A DNA stretch of 64,000 nt from Parapedobacter deserti (GTDB taxonomy: Bacteria > Bacteroidota > Bacteroidia > Sphingobacteriales > Sphingobacteriaceae), in contig NZ_JBHRTA010000004.1 of NCBI RefSeq assembly GCF_042646065.1, positions 124,001 through 188,000 on the forward strand, written 5' to 3'. A program made the translations under genes and the position numbers. The notes below the pieces were generated by a model, which was not told the DNA's origin, did not search any database, and saw only the letters and a program-made list of their open reading frames with translations. Position 1 is the stretch's first letter. Each line of letters starts with the position of its first letter. Positions 36,551 to 45,454 of this stretch are shown here, one piece after another.

Positions 36551-39500
36551 ATGAATTATATTAAACAAGTACCCATAATGACCACATTATGCCATATCCT
36601 CCTTTTTTTCATGATGCCGTTCCAGACACAGGCAAGCCTAAAGGACATCAAGGCAACCGTCAATGCCAGCCATCAGCGTGTGCAGGCACATCAGTTGATC
36701 GGCTCTTTCAGCGAACAGACCGATATCAACTTCATCTATGACCTCGAACAGATCAACTCCGTCGTGCTCCGCGATGTGCAATACCGCAACCAACCCCTGG
36801 GCACCGTACTTGTAGCATTAGCGCACAAGAGCCCGCTGGTATTCAGGATGGTTAACAGCCGGGCCATCGCCGTAACGGTTGACCACAACAAAAAGCTTGC
36901 ACCAACCCCGCAGTCCCAGCGCCCCGGCCGCATCTCCGGCACAATCATAGACGACCGGGGCGAAACACTCGCGGGGGCTTCCATCAGGGTGGTGGGCAGC
37001 GGCAATGCCGCCCAGAGCGGTGTGGACGGCAGCTACCAGCTGCCCCTGCCCGCAGGCACCTATACGTTGGAAGTGAGCTACCTGGGCTACCAGACCAAGC
37101 GGATTACCGAGGTGGTTGTCCGGCCAGGGGAACTCACCCGGCTGAGCGTCGAACTGGCCGCAGCGACCAGCGAACTGGGGCAGGTGGTGGTTACCGGCAG
37201 CTATAAGCGCGAGAGCGTCGCCGGCTTGTATGCACAGCAAAAGAATGCAGCGTCGGTGACCGACGGCATCTCCGCCGAGCAGATCGCCCGTACGCCTGAC
37301 AACGATATGGGCGCCGCGCTGAAACGCATCACGGGCTTGACCACCGTCAACAACCGTAACGTGATTGTACGGGGGATGTCTGACCGGTACAACCAGGCGA
37401 TGCTCGATGGGGTAAGCATCCCGAGCACCTCGATGAACCGCCGGGATTTCTCTTTTGACATCATCCCTGCCGAGATGGTGAGCTCGGTGGTGGTCAACAA
37501 GACCGCAACGCCGGATGTATCTTCCGAGTTTTCCGGTGGGCAGGTGTCGGTGAATACCATCGATATCCCGGATGCAAACTTCACGAGCATACAGATCGGT
37601 TCGGGTTTCAACAGCCAGGCCATCGGCAAGGATTTCTACCAGCTGGGCGAGCGGAAAAACGCGGAATATTTCGGTTTCTTCGATCAAGCAGCGAAATTGC
37701 CGGAGGGTATGCAGTCCTGGCGGTTCCCCAGCAATATTGAAGTTCCGCCTCCGGGCAACAATCAGACGGGGGATTTCGAGCTGATTCCGAAAAAGGGTAT
37801 CCCCTACAGTAGCCTGGATGCCGTGGCACAGTCTAAAAGGCTTTCGGCAGACGCGTTGATAAGGAAGCACGCGAATGGAACGCCCAACCAAAACTACCGC
37901 CTGTCTATCGGGCGGGTATACAACCTGAATAGCGGCATGCGTTTCGGTTTCTCGGCAGCGGCAAGCCTGCGCAATGAGCAGCAGGTATGGCAATTCAACA
38001 ATGTGCGGGGCGCTAATCACGGAAATGCAGTTCACTTTATCGACAGCACCAAAATGGGGCAGAACGGCGCGGGGATGTCCTACCGCTTCAACAGCAACAG
38101 CGGGCTGGCGGCTAACCTCGGGCTGCAGGGAGACAGATTTAAGATTACGCTAAAAAACATGTATGCGCGTACCTATAGTAGCAATTACAACGAGACCATC
38201 CGCTTGAATTATGCCGATCTGACGCAAGGCCCCAGTAAAGAGCAATACCAGCTGCCCGAAGCCATGTCCTTGCTGCAGCATCAGCTGAGCGGCGAATACC
38301 AGCTGCCCTGGGATATCAAGGCGACGGGCATGGTCGCCTACAACAAAATTAGCCAGCGCATCCTGGATGAGCGCAAGTTTAAATACCGGTTGACCACCCA
38401 GATCGGAGACGAGTATTATTTCCAGACCCCCAATGTTAGAAATCCTTCCCAATCCGGTGGTGATAACCTATTGGAGGATTCGCGCATGTGGACGCAGGTG
38501 AATGAGGATGATTTCCACTGGGCAACGAGCTTTGCCAAATCCCTGGGGACAGGCGAAACGCTCAGCACCCTGGTGAAATTGGGCTATCAGGGCTTTGACA
38601 AACGGCGGGACCTGTCGGTATTCCGCATGATCCCGTTTTCGGCAAGGGGAAGCAATATCGAAAAACCCTATGAGGTCATCCTGGATCCGGCGAATATCGG
38701 CAGCGGTGTCAACGAGGCATACTATTGGGCAACAAATATTAACGGCCGCGTATTCGACGGATATATGAAATCACACGCCGTGTATGTGATGGCAGACCAG
38801 AAGTTATGGAACAGACTGCGCCTCGTGTACGGTGTGCGCGGGGAATCCTTTGACCTGAACAACAGCCAGGAGGAAATCTTGGATCGCCAGTATACAGAGG
38901 TAGATGATTTTATTGCATTTCGTCGGGGCGTGAAGGAAAGTGGCTGGCGCTGGTTGCCGTCCATCAACGCCACCTATGAGGTCACCTCCATGTTCAATAT
39001 ACGGTCATCCTATTCACGCACGGTCATCCGGCCGGATTTCCGGGAGAGTTCGTTCTTTGGGTTCTATGATATTGAGCTGGAGGGCAATGTCTCGGGTGAC
39101 CGCGTGGAGTCTACCGTGGTGGACAATGTGGATCTGCGTTTTGAGTTGTATCCGGGAGCCGGGGAGATTGTTTCCCTGACAGGGTATTATAAATACCTGG
39201 ACAGGCCCATTGAGCTGATCAGGGACGGTTCTTTGCGTCAGGGTAATTACTATAAACTTACCAATATGGAGTCGGCAACCAATCTGGGGCTGGAGCTGGA
39301 AGTACGTAAAAACCTGGGCTTTGTGGGGGAGCAGGATTGGTGGGAGGATATCTTTGTCTATGGCAATGGAACTTTATTAAAATCAAACGTGAAGGTGATG
39401 ACACCATGGGGTGGTGGCGTAGAGGGCGATGGGGAATATGCATTCCGGCAGGAAAGAGTGGGCAACCAGGACCGCCCACTGTTGGGACAATCACCCTGGT

Positions 39501-39877
39501 TATTGAATCTGGGCTTGGGCTATTGGGGAGAATCCTTTGGATTGACGGCAAGCTATAACCAGCGCGGATACCGTACCAACCTGACAGCGGCTGACCCTTG
39601 GCAAGTAGAATATGAAAAGGTGCCGGGACAGCTGGATGGGCAATTGTACGCCCGCCTACTCAAAAAACGCATGGAGGTCAAATTCAATATGGCGAACCTG
39701 CTGAACGATTGGAGCATCTTTTATGCCAATACGGAAGCATTCAACATCGAAGGCGGAGGCATCAGTGAGGAATTACAAAAAGGAGACTTACGGTACAACA
39801 AAGAAGATAACGACACGATACTGTACCGCCGGAAAGAGGGAAGCCGTTTTAGCCTGTCGCTGACGTATAATTTTTAA
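36551..39877 (+). CDS. TonB-dependent receptor with STN signalling domain
   Basis: The protein has 1108 aa. A signal peptide (HILLFFMMPFQTQA) is followed by an STN domain (about 40-100, which talks to FecR), a carboxypeptidase-regulatory-like beta-sandwich (GRISGTIIDDRGETLAGASIRV), a plug domain (GQVVVTGSYKRESVAG..., RGMSDRYNQAMLDGVSIP) and a 22-strand barrel ending SRFSLSLTYNF with the terminal Phe needed for insertion. It imports a ligand across the outer membrane using TonB energy. It lacks a SusD partner, so the ligand need not be a glycan. Siderophore or another chelate is possible but unproven. Confidence 0.93.
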   Translation: MNYIKQVPIMTTLCHILLFFMMPFQTQASLKDIKATVNASHQRVQAHQLIGSFSEQTDINFIYDLEQINSVVLRDVQYRNQPLGTVLVALAHKSPLVFRMVNSRAIAVTVDHNKKLAPTPQSQRPGRISGTIIDDRGETLAGASIRVVGSGNAAQSGVDGSYQLPLPAGTYTLEVSYLGYQTKRITEVVVRPGELTRLSVELAAATSELGQVVVTGSYKRESVAGLYAQQKNAASVTDGISAEQIARTPDNDMGAALKRITGLTTVNNRNVIVRGMSDRYNQAMLDGVSIPSTSMNRRDFSFDIIPAEMVSSVVVNKTATPDVSSEFSGGQVSVNTIDIPDANFTSIQIGSGFNSQAIGKDFYQLGERKNAEYFGFFDQAAKLPEGMQSWRFPSNIEVPPPGNNQTGDFELIPKKGIPYSSLDAVAQSKRLSADALIRKHANGTPNQNYRLSIGRVYNLNSGMRFGFSAAASLRNEQQVWQFNNVRGANHGNAVHFIDSTKMGQNGAGMSYRFNSNSGLAANLGLQGDRFKITLKNMYARTYSSNYNETIRLNYADLTQGPSKEQYQLPEAMSLLQHQLSGEYQLPWDIKATGMVAYNKISQRILDERKFKYRLTTQIGDEYYFQTPNVRNPSQSGGDNLLEDSRMWTQVNEDDFHWATSFAKSLGTGETLSTLVKLGYQGFDKRRDLSVFRMIPFSARGSNIEKPYEVILDPANIGSGVNEAYYWATNINGRVFDGYMKSHAVYVMADQKLWNRLRLVYGVRGESFDLNNSQEEILDRQYTEVDDFIAFRRGVKESGWRWLPSINATYEVTSMFNIRSSYSRTVIRPDFRESSFFGFYDIELEGNVSGDRVESTVVDNVDLRFELYPGAGEIVSLTGYYKYLDRPIELIRDGSLRQGNYYKLTNMESATNLGLELEVRKNLGFVGEQDWWEDIFVYGNGTLLKSNVKVMTPWGGGVEGDGEYAFRQERVGNQDRPLLGQSPWLLNLGLGYWGESFGLTASYNQRGYRTNLTAADPWQVEYEKVPGQLDGQLYARLLKKRMEVKFNMANLLNDWSIFYANTEAFNIEGGGISEELQKGDLRYNKEDNDTILYRRKEGSRFSLSLTYNF

Positions 39878-39900
39878 ATAAGGGAACAAACAAAAACACC

Positions 39901-39931
39901 GGGGCCGTATCGCTTATGTTGAAGCGGCCCC
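39901..39931 (+). terminator. Hairpin after the TonB receptor gene
   Basis: GGGGCC....CGCTT, a loop, then AAGCG and GCCCC form a nested stem 24 nt after the receptor stop codon. It lacks a T-run, so it may be a pausing or mRNA-stabilising element that sets receptor levels apart from downstream genes. Confidence 0.4.
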
Positions 39932-40083
39932 ATTAAAAAAATAAAAAATGAAACCATCATGATTTATTCAAGCCACACAGGGGAATGAATAAACGGCTTC
40001 AGCCATCTTGAATGCCATTGAAAACATACACTAATGAATAAATCTGATAGCTTCATCACCATTAAAAAACAAATTATATACAG

Positions 40084-40884
40084 ATGAAAAAGAATATATG
40101 TTACCTGCTGCTCATAGGGATGCTGGGCGGCGTATTGCAGTCCTGCCAGAAGTGGGAAGAGGAAAACAGCTACACGCCCTTTACTACGCTCTTCATAGAA
40201 AACTATGAAAACGGTTATAAGATAGAAATTGACGGGCATAAGTACGCCTCAAGTTCAATTAAAGTACCGGTTACCGAAGGCGACAACGCTTTTACGCTGT
40301 ATAATGGCGATGATGAAACGCAATTTGAAGGGAGTTTTCAACTCAAACCCGATCGGGATACGCTGGTGCTTTTTAAAATCAACGAAGAGATACCTGTTGC
40401 GTTAATGCGCAAGGAAGATTTGAACGAACCGAAGGAGGAGGGGAAGTTGAAATTTAGGATTGTCAATAGCAACAGTGAGATAGCAGAGTTGACCAATGGC
40501 GAACCTTTTCATTTAGTGTTTTATCAGGTTCTTGAACAATTGTCCGGACCTCCCGCGCGTCGAAAGGTTGTTTATCATGAAAAAGGGGATACCGTTTTTA
40601 ATATTACCAATCAATTGCCCGAAACCTATCAAACCATAGATATTACAGACAATATGGACTCCCCTTTTGGATTTGATGGTAGAGCGCAGATATTGAAGGA
40701 GGATTTTAGCCCGGTTATGGTGGAAGGCGTCGAAGTTTTTGTTACATACAATTCAATCGATATCAATAAAGGCGCACATATATTGTACTTGTCGGACGTT
40801 GAGGGAGCTCTATTTTCTTTTTATCCTAATATCGAACCATATTGGAACTTTTCCGTAGCGCTACAGTCAGCATATTCGAATTAA
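40084..40884 (+). CDS. Surface lipoprotein of unknown function, cargo of the element
   Basis: The protein has 266 aa with a lipoprotein signal MKKNICYLLLIGMLGGVLQSC (lipobox LQSC, Cys 21). The mature part has alternating beta-strand patterns (TTLFIENYENGYKIEIDG, DNAFTLYNGDDETQFEG, RDTLVLFKI), suggesting immunoglobulin-like beta-sandwiches. It follows the TonB receptor in the same direction and may capture the same ligand at the surface. Family is not recognised. Confidence 0.78.
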   Translation: MKKNICYLLLIGMLGGVLQSCQKWEEENSYTPFTTLFIENYENGYKIEIDGHKYASSSIKVPVTEGDNAFTLYNGDDETQFEGSFQLKPDRDTLVLFKINEEIPVALMRKEDLNEPKEEGKLKFRIVNSNSEIAELTNGEPFHLVFYQVLEQLSGPPARRKVVYHEKGDTVFNITNQLPETYQTIDITDNMDSPFGFDGRAQILKEDFSPVMVEGVEVFVTYNSIDINKGAHILYLSDVEGALFSFYPNIEPYWNFSVALQSAYSN

Positions 40885-40899
40885 ATTATTAGAGTCGTT

Positions 40900-41229
40900 A
40901 TGAAAGCCATCAGCAAGCGACAGCATAACGCATTGGTGGCGGCCCTAAACCACTTGCAGGAATTACAGGGGGATGGCAGCCGAAGCAGCAGCGGCGCCAT
41001 CCCTACCCCTGCAACCGAAGGCCGCCAGCGGCTGGAAGCGGCGTATGCCCGCTACGAAATCCTGCTGGCCCAACTGGCCGATTGCATTGCTGAATACAAC
41101 GCCCTGCACCGAAGCATCCGCGTCGGCATCGTGGCGCCCGCACTGCGGCAGGCACGCAAGAAAACGACAGCTGACTCCCCGGAATACCGGTTGGTGCTGG
41201 AACAACTGGAATGCGTGAGGGCGGTTTAA
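40900..41229 (+). CDS. Small helical protein of unknown function, 109 aa
   Basis: It starts 15 nt after the lipoprotein gene. The sequence is alanine/leucine-rich and mostly helical (RQHNALVAALNHLQEL, RQRLEAAYARYEILLAQLADCIAEYNALHRSI) with a likely coiled coil and no signal peptide. It has higher GC than the lipoprotein gene. Tight spacing to both neighbours supports it as a real gene. No family recognised. Confidence 0.6.
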   Translation: MKAISKRQHNALVAALNHLQELQGDGSRSSSGAIPTPATEGRQRLEAAYARYEILLAQLADCIAEYNALHRSIRVGIVAPALRQARKKTTADSPEYRLVLEQLECVRAV

Positions 41230-41233
41230 CGGG

Positions 41234-41623
41234 ATGGTTTTCATGGAAAAACGAAAGGAAACAGGTATGGATATTACGTTACTCTTGATTGCGATAGCCC
41301 TGCTGGATGTGGCGATGCTATGCTATTCGGTTTACCTCGACAGAAAGATCGGGGAACTGAAAGGCATCGGCCCATCGGTAGGCCACGCCTACCCGATTAT
41401 CCGGATCGGCAGGTTCGAACGTTTCGTACACAGCCCGTTGGGGTCGCTGCTGCTGGCCGTGTGCTTCATCGGTTCGCTGATTGCGATGCGGGAAGCTGAA
41501 AAACAAGCAGGCAGCCCGGACGCCCGGCAGTACATGGGGGAAACCGTACCGGAGGGATGGTCAATGGCCATTCCCTGCGCCGATGAAGCGGAAGCGCGGA
41601 GTGGACAACTGGCAGGGCGATGA
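41234..41623 (+). CDS. Small membrane protein of unknown function, up to 129 aa
   Basis: Two hydrophobic helices are present (DITLLLIAIALLDVAMLCYSVYL and LGSLLLAVCFIGSLIAM). The start may be 41234, 41243 or 41267; the last (MDITLLL) places the first helix at the N-terminus. It begins 4 nt after the previous gene and overlaps the next by 4 nt (ATGA), so the small genes form one transcript. Function unknown. Confidence 0.6.
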   Translation: MVFMEKRKETGMDITLLLIAIALLDVAMLCYSVYLDRKIGELKGIGPSVGHAYPIIRIGRFERFVHSPLGSLLLAVCFIGSLIAMREAEKQAGSPDARQYMGETVPEGWSMAIPCADEAEARSGQLAGR

Positions 41624-41808
41624 CAACCGTGGCGGAGCATATCATGCAGGAACAAGCGTTACACCGCTGCCCGCACTGCAAGACGGTCTGGTTGCATGAC
41701 CGGATACCGCGTGCATGGTGGGTGAAGACATTTTTCTTCTTTTTGCCATTGAAGCGCTACATCTGCTACAAGTGCATGCGCAAACCGTATATATGGGAAA
41801 GCAAATAA
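41620..41808 (+). CDS. Zinc-ribbon-like small protein, 62 aa
   Basis: A CPHC pair (about residues 17-20) and a CYKC pair (about 49-52) frame an aromatic/hydrophobic middle (WWVKTFFFFLPL). The two CxxC-type knuckles suggest a zinc ribbon with membrane-touching middle. The start overlaps the previous stop as ATGA, which supports the gene. Function unknown. Confidence 0.6.
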   Translation: MTTVAEHIMQEQALHRCPHCKTVWLHDRIPRAWWVKTFFFFLPLKRYICYKCMRKPYIWESK

Positions 41809-41820
41809 AATGGAGCCGAT

Positions 41821-41922
41821 ATGGATGGAATGATTTACATAGCGGGATACATCATGATCGGCATTTTTCTGTTTTTCTCGTTCCGGCTGTTGCGCCGGGA
41901 ACATAAGGGGAAAGACCTTTAA
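41821..41922 (+). CDS. Single-helix micro-protein, 33 aa
   Basis: The frame MDGMIYIAGYIMIGIFLFF, then SFRLLRREHKGKDL, has one transmembrane helix with a basic cytoplasmic tail, following the positive-inside rule. It starts 12 nt after the zinc-ribbon-like gene. Its composition and position suggest a real small membrane protein, but the length makes the call tentative. Confidence 0.45.
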   Translation: MDGMIYIAGYIMIGIFLFFSFRLLRREHKGKDL

Positions 41923-41970
41923 ATTTTCAACGGCCTATGGTAAAATGATACGATGAACAAATAACAACAA

Positions 41971-42010
41971 CGCTGGAAACAGCGATAGAAGAGACTAGCG
42001 TGCACACGCT
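41971..42010 (+). other. Two tandem short hairpins upstream of the LuxR gene
   Basis: CGCTG-GAAA-CAGCG (41971-41984) is a perfect 5-bp stem with a GNRA tetraloop, and AGCGTG-CA-CACGCT (41997-42010) is a perfect 6-bp dyad. They sit in a 260-nt gap (41923-42183) with further GC-rich repeats (GGGCCTGCC and GGGCTTGCC) downstream. They may form a structured leader or mark a regulatory site. Confidence 0.4.
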
Positions 42011-42183
42011 TCCGGGTCAAAGAAAACTGGTAATTTTTTAAAAACAAAACGGAACACGTGCGGGCCTGCCTGGGTATGGGCTTGCCTGTCGGTTTTGTTT
42101 GGTATACCAGTACCACTTTGACAGACGGGGGGAGCGAGCCCCTACCCAAACAGGCCATTCTGCGAATGTCCTTCCATCGCCCA

Positions 42184-43116
42184 ATGGAAAAAGACATGAA
42201 CATAGCCTGTACACAGATGCACCCCGCCACACTGTTGGCCATTATCACCGAGCTCATCCTGCTCGGCGCACAGGGCGCCCTCTACCTGAGCAGGACACAT
42301 GATAAAACCAGGCTGTGGTACCTCAGACTGCTGGTGCTCATGCTCCTGCTCAACACCGCAAACGGATTGTTCCCTGATTCACGTTATGCCATACCCATCC
42401 ATATCCAGCACATCATCGTAAACGGCATCGGTTTTTCCGTAGCCTCCTATTATCCGCTCTACTTCCATAAAGCCTTCCGGCTGTACAGGCTCCGGTTCCA
42501 TGCCATCTACGGCGGTCCCCTGTTCCTGATGCTCCCATACCTCGTATTCTTCGTCATCGCCTATTCCATCCACGGGGACATTGACTTCACCCGGCGTTAC
42601 GGGTTCATCGACCCGACTATTTACTCCCTTGTCCTGCTGGTTTCCATGGCGGGGTCCATCCGCCATGCCTACCGGGAAAATCCCGACACACGGCTGTTCA
42701 TCGAAGAACTGGCAGCCTATGCCGCGATGGTGCCCTGGTCTGCCATGCCGATGGTGGTCTATAACGGGTGGGGACAACTCACCGAGACACTTTTTGCCAA
42801 TCTTGGCTTCCTCACGGTCAGTGTCCTGATGCTATGCCATTCGATAAGGCTTGGCCGTGCCGAGCAGAAATTGATCGCCGATCTGGAACTGGTGCCGATC
42901 CACCCGGAGTCCATTGAAAGGAACGGCAGGCATTTCGGGCTAAGCGGCAGGGAAACCGAGATCGTGTACCTGGTCTGTGAACGGTTGAGCTATAGGGAAA
43001 TCGGCGAAAAGCTGTTCATATCCGAATTGACGGTAAAGAAACACGTACAGAACATCTTCGGAAAGGTCCTCGTCAATTCGAGATCGGAGCTGGCGAGGAA
43101 GATGAACGATCTGTAG
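42184..43116 (+). CDS. Membrane-bound LuxR-type regulator
   Basis: The protein has 310 aa from the ATG at 42184 (MEKDMNIACTQ); 42196 is also possible. The first 220 residues hold about seven hydrophobic helices (TLLAIITELILLGAQGALYL, LLVLMLLLNTANGLF, HIIVNGIGFSVASYYPL, FLMLPYLVFFVIAY and others). The C-terminus has a LuxR/GerE HTH (GLSGRETEIVYLVCERLSYREIGEKLFISELTVKKHVQNIFGK). This is a one-component membrane sensor-regulator. The signal is unknown. As cargo it may control the small-gene cluster. The longer frame from 42058 overlaps the structured leader. Confidence 0.85.
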   Translation: MEKDMNIACTQMHPATLLAIITELILLGAQGALYLSRTHDKTRLWYLRLLVLMLLLNTANGLFPDSRYAIPIHIQHIIVNGIGFSVASYYPLYFHKAFRLYRLRFHAIYGGPLFLMLPYLVFFVIAYSIHGDIDFTRRYGFIDPTIYSLVLLVSMAGSIRHAYRENPDTRLFIEELAAYAAMVPWSAMPMVVYNGWGQLTETLFANLGFLTVSVLMLCHSIRLGRAEQKLIADLELVPIHPESIERNGRHFGLSGRETEIVYLVCERLSYREIGEKLFISELTVKKHVQNIFGKVLVNSRSELARKMNDL

Positions 43117-43121
43117 TATTG

Positions 43122-43736
43122 TTATTCCGTACCCCGGTTATGCTTGCGCCCCCGTCTTAGGCCTTCGGCCCTTTCCCTCGCCTCCAGCAGCTCTGCCTCT
43201 TTCTTCCTTGCGGCATCTTCCGCAAGCCGTAATGCCTCCTGTTCGGCTTCCAGCCGCTCCACCTCCATCCGTGCCGAATCGGGGGCACGGGCGTACTTCC
43301 GTTCCGTCCACGTTGCGGCATTGGGATAGTACTGGCGCACCAGCCTGTATCTGACCGAATGTGCGGATAGTTCGCTGTTCCGTTGCCGGAGGTTGATGGC
43401 TATGGCCAGAGCGGCAGCAAATGCCAGCAAAAGCAGGAAACCTCCGATGATAAACCCTGTTGACCCGGGCGAGAAATCATGCAGATGGATGATCCTCCAC
43501 CTGTCCGGCATCTTTGCATTCAACTGTCCGACCTTTTCGGAAAGACCGTTTACAGCGGTATTGTCCGATGCCTGCGATCCGTTGGTTTCCACCTGTTTCA
43601 GTATGGCTTTTAATACCGGGCCGTAATCCGGCAGCTGTACCTTGCGGTTCTCCACTTCGACCAGCCGCTTTTCCTGTTGCAGTTGCAGTTCTGCCATGTC
43701 CTGCACCGTTTTGCTGATTTCCTCTAAATGTTCCAT
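43122..43736 (-). CDS. Mobilization-associated coiled-coil membrane protein, 204 aa
   Basis: The N-terminal helical part (EISKTVQDMAELQLQQEKRLVEVENRK) leads to one membrane helix (GSTGFIIGGFLLLLAFAAALAIAINL) and then a long charged coiled coil (ARMEVERLEAEQEALRLAEDAARKKEAELLEARERAEGL). It lies directly downstream of the relaxase gene on the same strand, as in many Bacteroidota mobilizable elements. It may connect the relaxosome to the membrane. That role is inferred from position. Confidence 0.7.
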   Translation of the reverse strand: MEHLEEISKTVQDMAELQLQQEKRLVEVENRKVQLPDYGPVLKAILKQVETNGSQASDNTAVNGLSEKVGQLNAKMPDRWRIIHLHDFSPGSTGFIIGGFLLLLAFAAALAIAINLRQRNSELSAHSVRYRLVRQYYPNAATWTERKYARAPDSARMEVERLEAEQEALRLAEDAARKKEAELLEARERAEGLRRGRKHNRGTE

Positions 43737-43772
43737 AGTTGTTGTTTTTCTATTTTCATGTTACTGTGTCTT

Positions 43773-44747
43773 TTATCTGCGCATTCCACGAGATTGCTCC
43801 GCTTCCCGCTTTTTACGTTTGCGCCTGTGCTTTTCGGCATCGCCCACCGGATCGGGGTCGTTGTAGATCTGTACCCCGTCCAATAGGGTGCCCAACAGAT
43901 CCGTAAACTGTGATGCTTCGTCTGGTTGCTGTGCGTGTTGTGAGGTATCCTGCTCCCTTAATATATCCCGTATCTCATCTGCCAATGAGCGCCCGGCCGA
44001 TGGGGTTTCTGCCATCTGCTGACGGTTGCCGTTCAGTTGGTTGTTGATATTTCCATAGCTGTACTGGCGGTCGATATCCGAACCCTTGAATCTGACACCA
44101 TCTTTTTCAAATGAAATTCCCTGTATTTCGTTCGTGCCGCTACGGTATTTGTAATGGATGGCTATGCCCTTTGCATGGAGCAGCTTTTTCAGTTGCTTCC
44201 ATGAGGTGGCCTGTTGCAGGGTGGCTTTCAGGACATCGTATATTTCATAGCGGAGTTTGTCGTTTCCGCGCAGTGCCTGCCGGTTCATCTGTTCCTTGCC
44301 TTTGCCGAAATGGTAGCTGTAGCGTTCGGTCATCTCCCGGCACACTTTGTGGCTCTTCTGCCAGTGGTTGTAGTTATTGATGGTCTTGCCGATGTTGTCC
44401 ACACGGTTGTAGACGATATGGACATGGGGATGCAATTTATCTGTATGCAATACGGTAAGGTACTGGGTATCTTTGATCCCCATCTTTGCCATGTATTCCC
44501 TTGCATGTTCCGCCATTTTTTCTACCGTCAGTTTGCCGCTGTCCTCGCTGCTCCAGCTCAGTACGGTATGCCCTACGGCATTGCCAAGCGTGGGGCGCAA
44601 TTTGCGCTGGGCGTTCAGGTCGTCTATGATGGACTTCACATCGTAGTCACGTACGCCTACGGCATCGATGACCTTTGCCTGCTCCCGTTCCAGCAGGTAG
44701 CGAACACAGCCCCCAAAGCTCTTGCCAGTTAATACCTTAGCGATCAT
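43773..44747 (-). CDS. Relaxase / mobilization nuclease
   Basis: The protein has 324 aa and nicks oriT to begin DNA transfer. The N-terminal MIAKVLTGKSFGGCVRYLLE is typical of Bacteroidota MobA/MobP relaxases, and the metal-binding motif is HTDKLHPHVHIVYNRVD (H-x5-HxH with Asn), about residues 101-117. The C-terminal part is shorter than in larger relaxases. It overlaps the MobC-like gene by 11 nt, indicating coupled expression. Confidence 0.9.
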   Translation of the reverse strand: MIAKVLTGKSFGGCVRYLLEREQAKVIDAVGVRDYDVKSIIDDLNAQRKLRPTLGNAVGHTVLSWSSEDSGKLTVEKMAEHAREYMAKMGIKDTQYLTVLHTDKLHPHVHIVYNRVDNIGKTINNYNHWQKSHKVCREMTERYSYHFGKGKEQMNRQALRGNDKLRYEIYDVLKATLQQATSWKQLKKLLHAKGIAIHYKYRSGTNEIQGISFEKDGVRFKGSDIDRQYSYGNINNQLNGNRQQMAETPSAGRSLADEIRDILREQDTSQHAQQPDEASQFTDLLGTLLDGVQIYNDPDPVGDAEKHRRKRKKREAEQSRGMRR

Positions 44748-45117
44748 ACCCGGTTATCCTTTCCATCAGTTTTTCCACCATGCCAAGTAACGTGCGCAGG
44801 TCGGCAAGCAGCGATACCAGTCCGAGGGTATGTGCCAGCTTGGTCAGCTGGTTGAGGTTGTTAGCCATGCCCGACAGGGTACGCAGGTGGGACGCATCCT
44901 CCCTGGACAGTCTCGGTGCCACGGTAGCCGATCTTGCAGAACGGCGGAACCAGTCACTGATCCTGATGCCTGCTTCCCTCGCCTTGCCCGCAATCAGCAA
45001 CCGCTCGGTGGGCGTGAGCCGTACCACCAGCGAGATGCTCCGGGTGACCGCCTTTTTCGGCCGTCCACGGGTGCGCTTTTTGGTGGCATTCTCTTCTTTT
45101 TTTGCCGGTGCTTTCAT
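44737..45117 (-). CDS. MobC-like relaxosome accessory protein
   Basis: The protein has 126 aa from the ATG at 45117 (MKAPAKKEENATKKRTRGRPKKAV). The basic N-terminus precedes a ribbon-helix-helix-like segment (SISLVVRLTPTERLLIAGKAREAGIRISDWFRRSA) and the MobC block LSGMANNLNQLTKLAH. MobC proteins bind oriT and help the relaxase. The longer open frame to 45411 crosses the candidate oriT and is not used. Confidence 0.85.
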   Translation of the reverse strand: MKAPAKKEENATKKRTRGRPKKAVTRSISLVVRLTPTERLLIAGKAREAGIRISDWFRRSARSATVAPRLSREDASHLRTLSGMANNLNQLTKLAHTLGLVSLLADLRTLLGMVEKLMERITGYDR

Positions 45118-45197
45118 CGCTGTGCCCTCCAGGTTTTGACGGTTGCGACCACCGGGAGCAGAGGCCCTGCCGCCATCCCCGAAGGCCGGCGGCAAGG

Positions 45198-45423
45198 TTT
45201 TTTGCATTGCAAAAAAATAAACTTGCTCCTTACAAAACGGCAAAGGTCTACCTTTGTCATGACGGCATCGGAAGATACCGGTTTGGGGACGGTTTCCCTC
45301 TCCGGAACATCGGGCGGATAGGCTACTTTGCCAGTTGGCTTGCCTACTATTTGGCTTGCCGATTGATGGACGGTATGTATAGCCAAATAGTCCACTGGAT
45401 AACCTGCCCAATGATTGGCTATA
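45198..45423. other. Candidate oriT / repeat-rich control region
   Basis: The 337-nt gap between mobC and the HTH gene has no gene but several dyads. TTTTTTGCA-T-TGCAAAAAA is at 45198-45216. A perfect 11-bp inverted repeat ACTATTTGGCT (45346-45356) / AGCCAAATAGT (45381-45391) has a 24-nt spacer. TATAGCCAA (45378-45386) pairs with TTGGCTATA (45415-45423). TTGGCTTGCC is directly repeated at 45335 and 45351. A place directly upstream of mobC-relaxase is where oriT usually lies; the repeats could also bind the excisionase-like protein. Confidence 0.5.
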
Positions 45424-45454
45424 TGTCCAGCTAAATTGCTTATTGGGTTTGTCT

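Noticed and set aside
36818..38035. Long antisense frame of 405 codons inside the TonB receptor gene
   Set aside because: The composition is that of a GC-driven shadow (His/Arg/Gly-rich). The sense frame is a full TonB receptor.
42058..42183. Upstream extension of the LuxR frame
   Set aside because: It lies in the structured leader, and the text has no family character.
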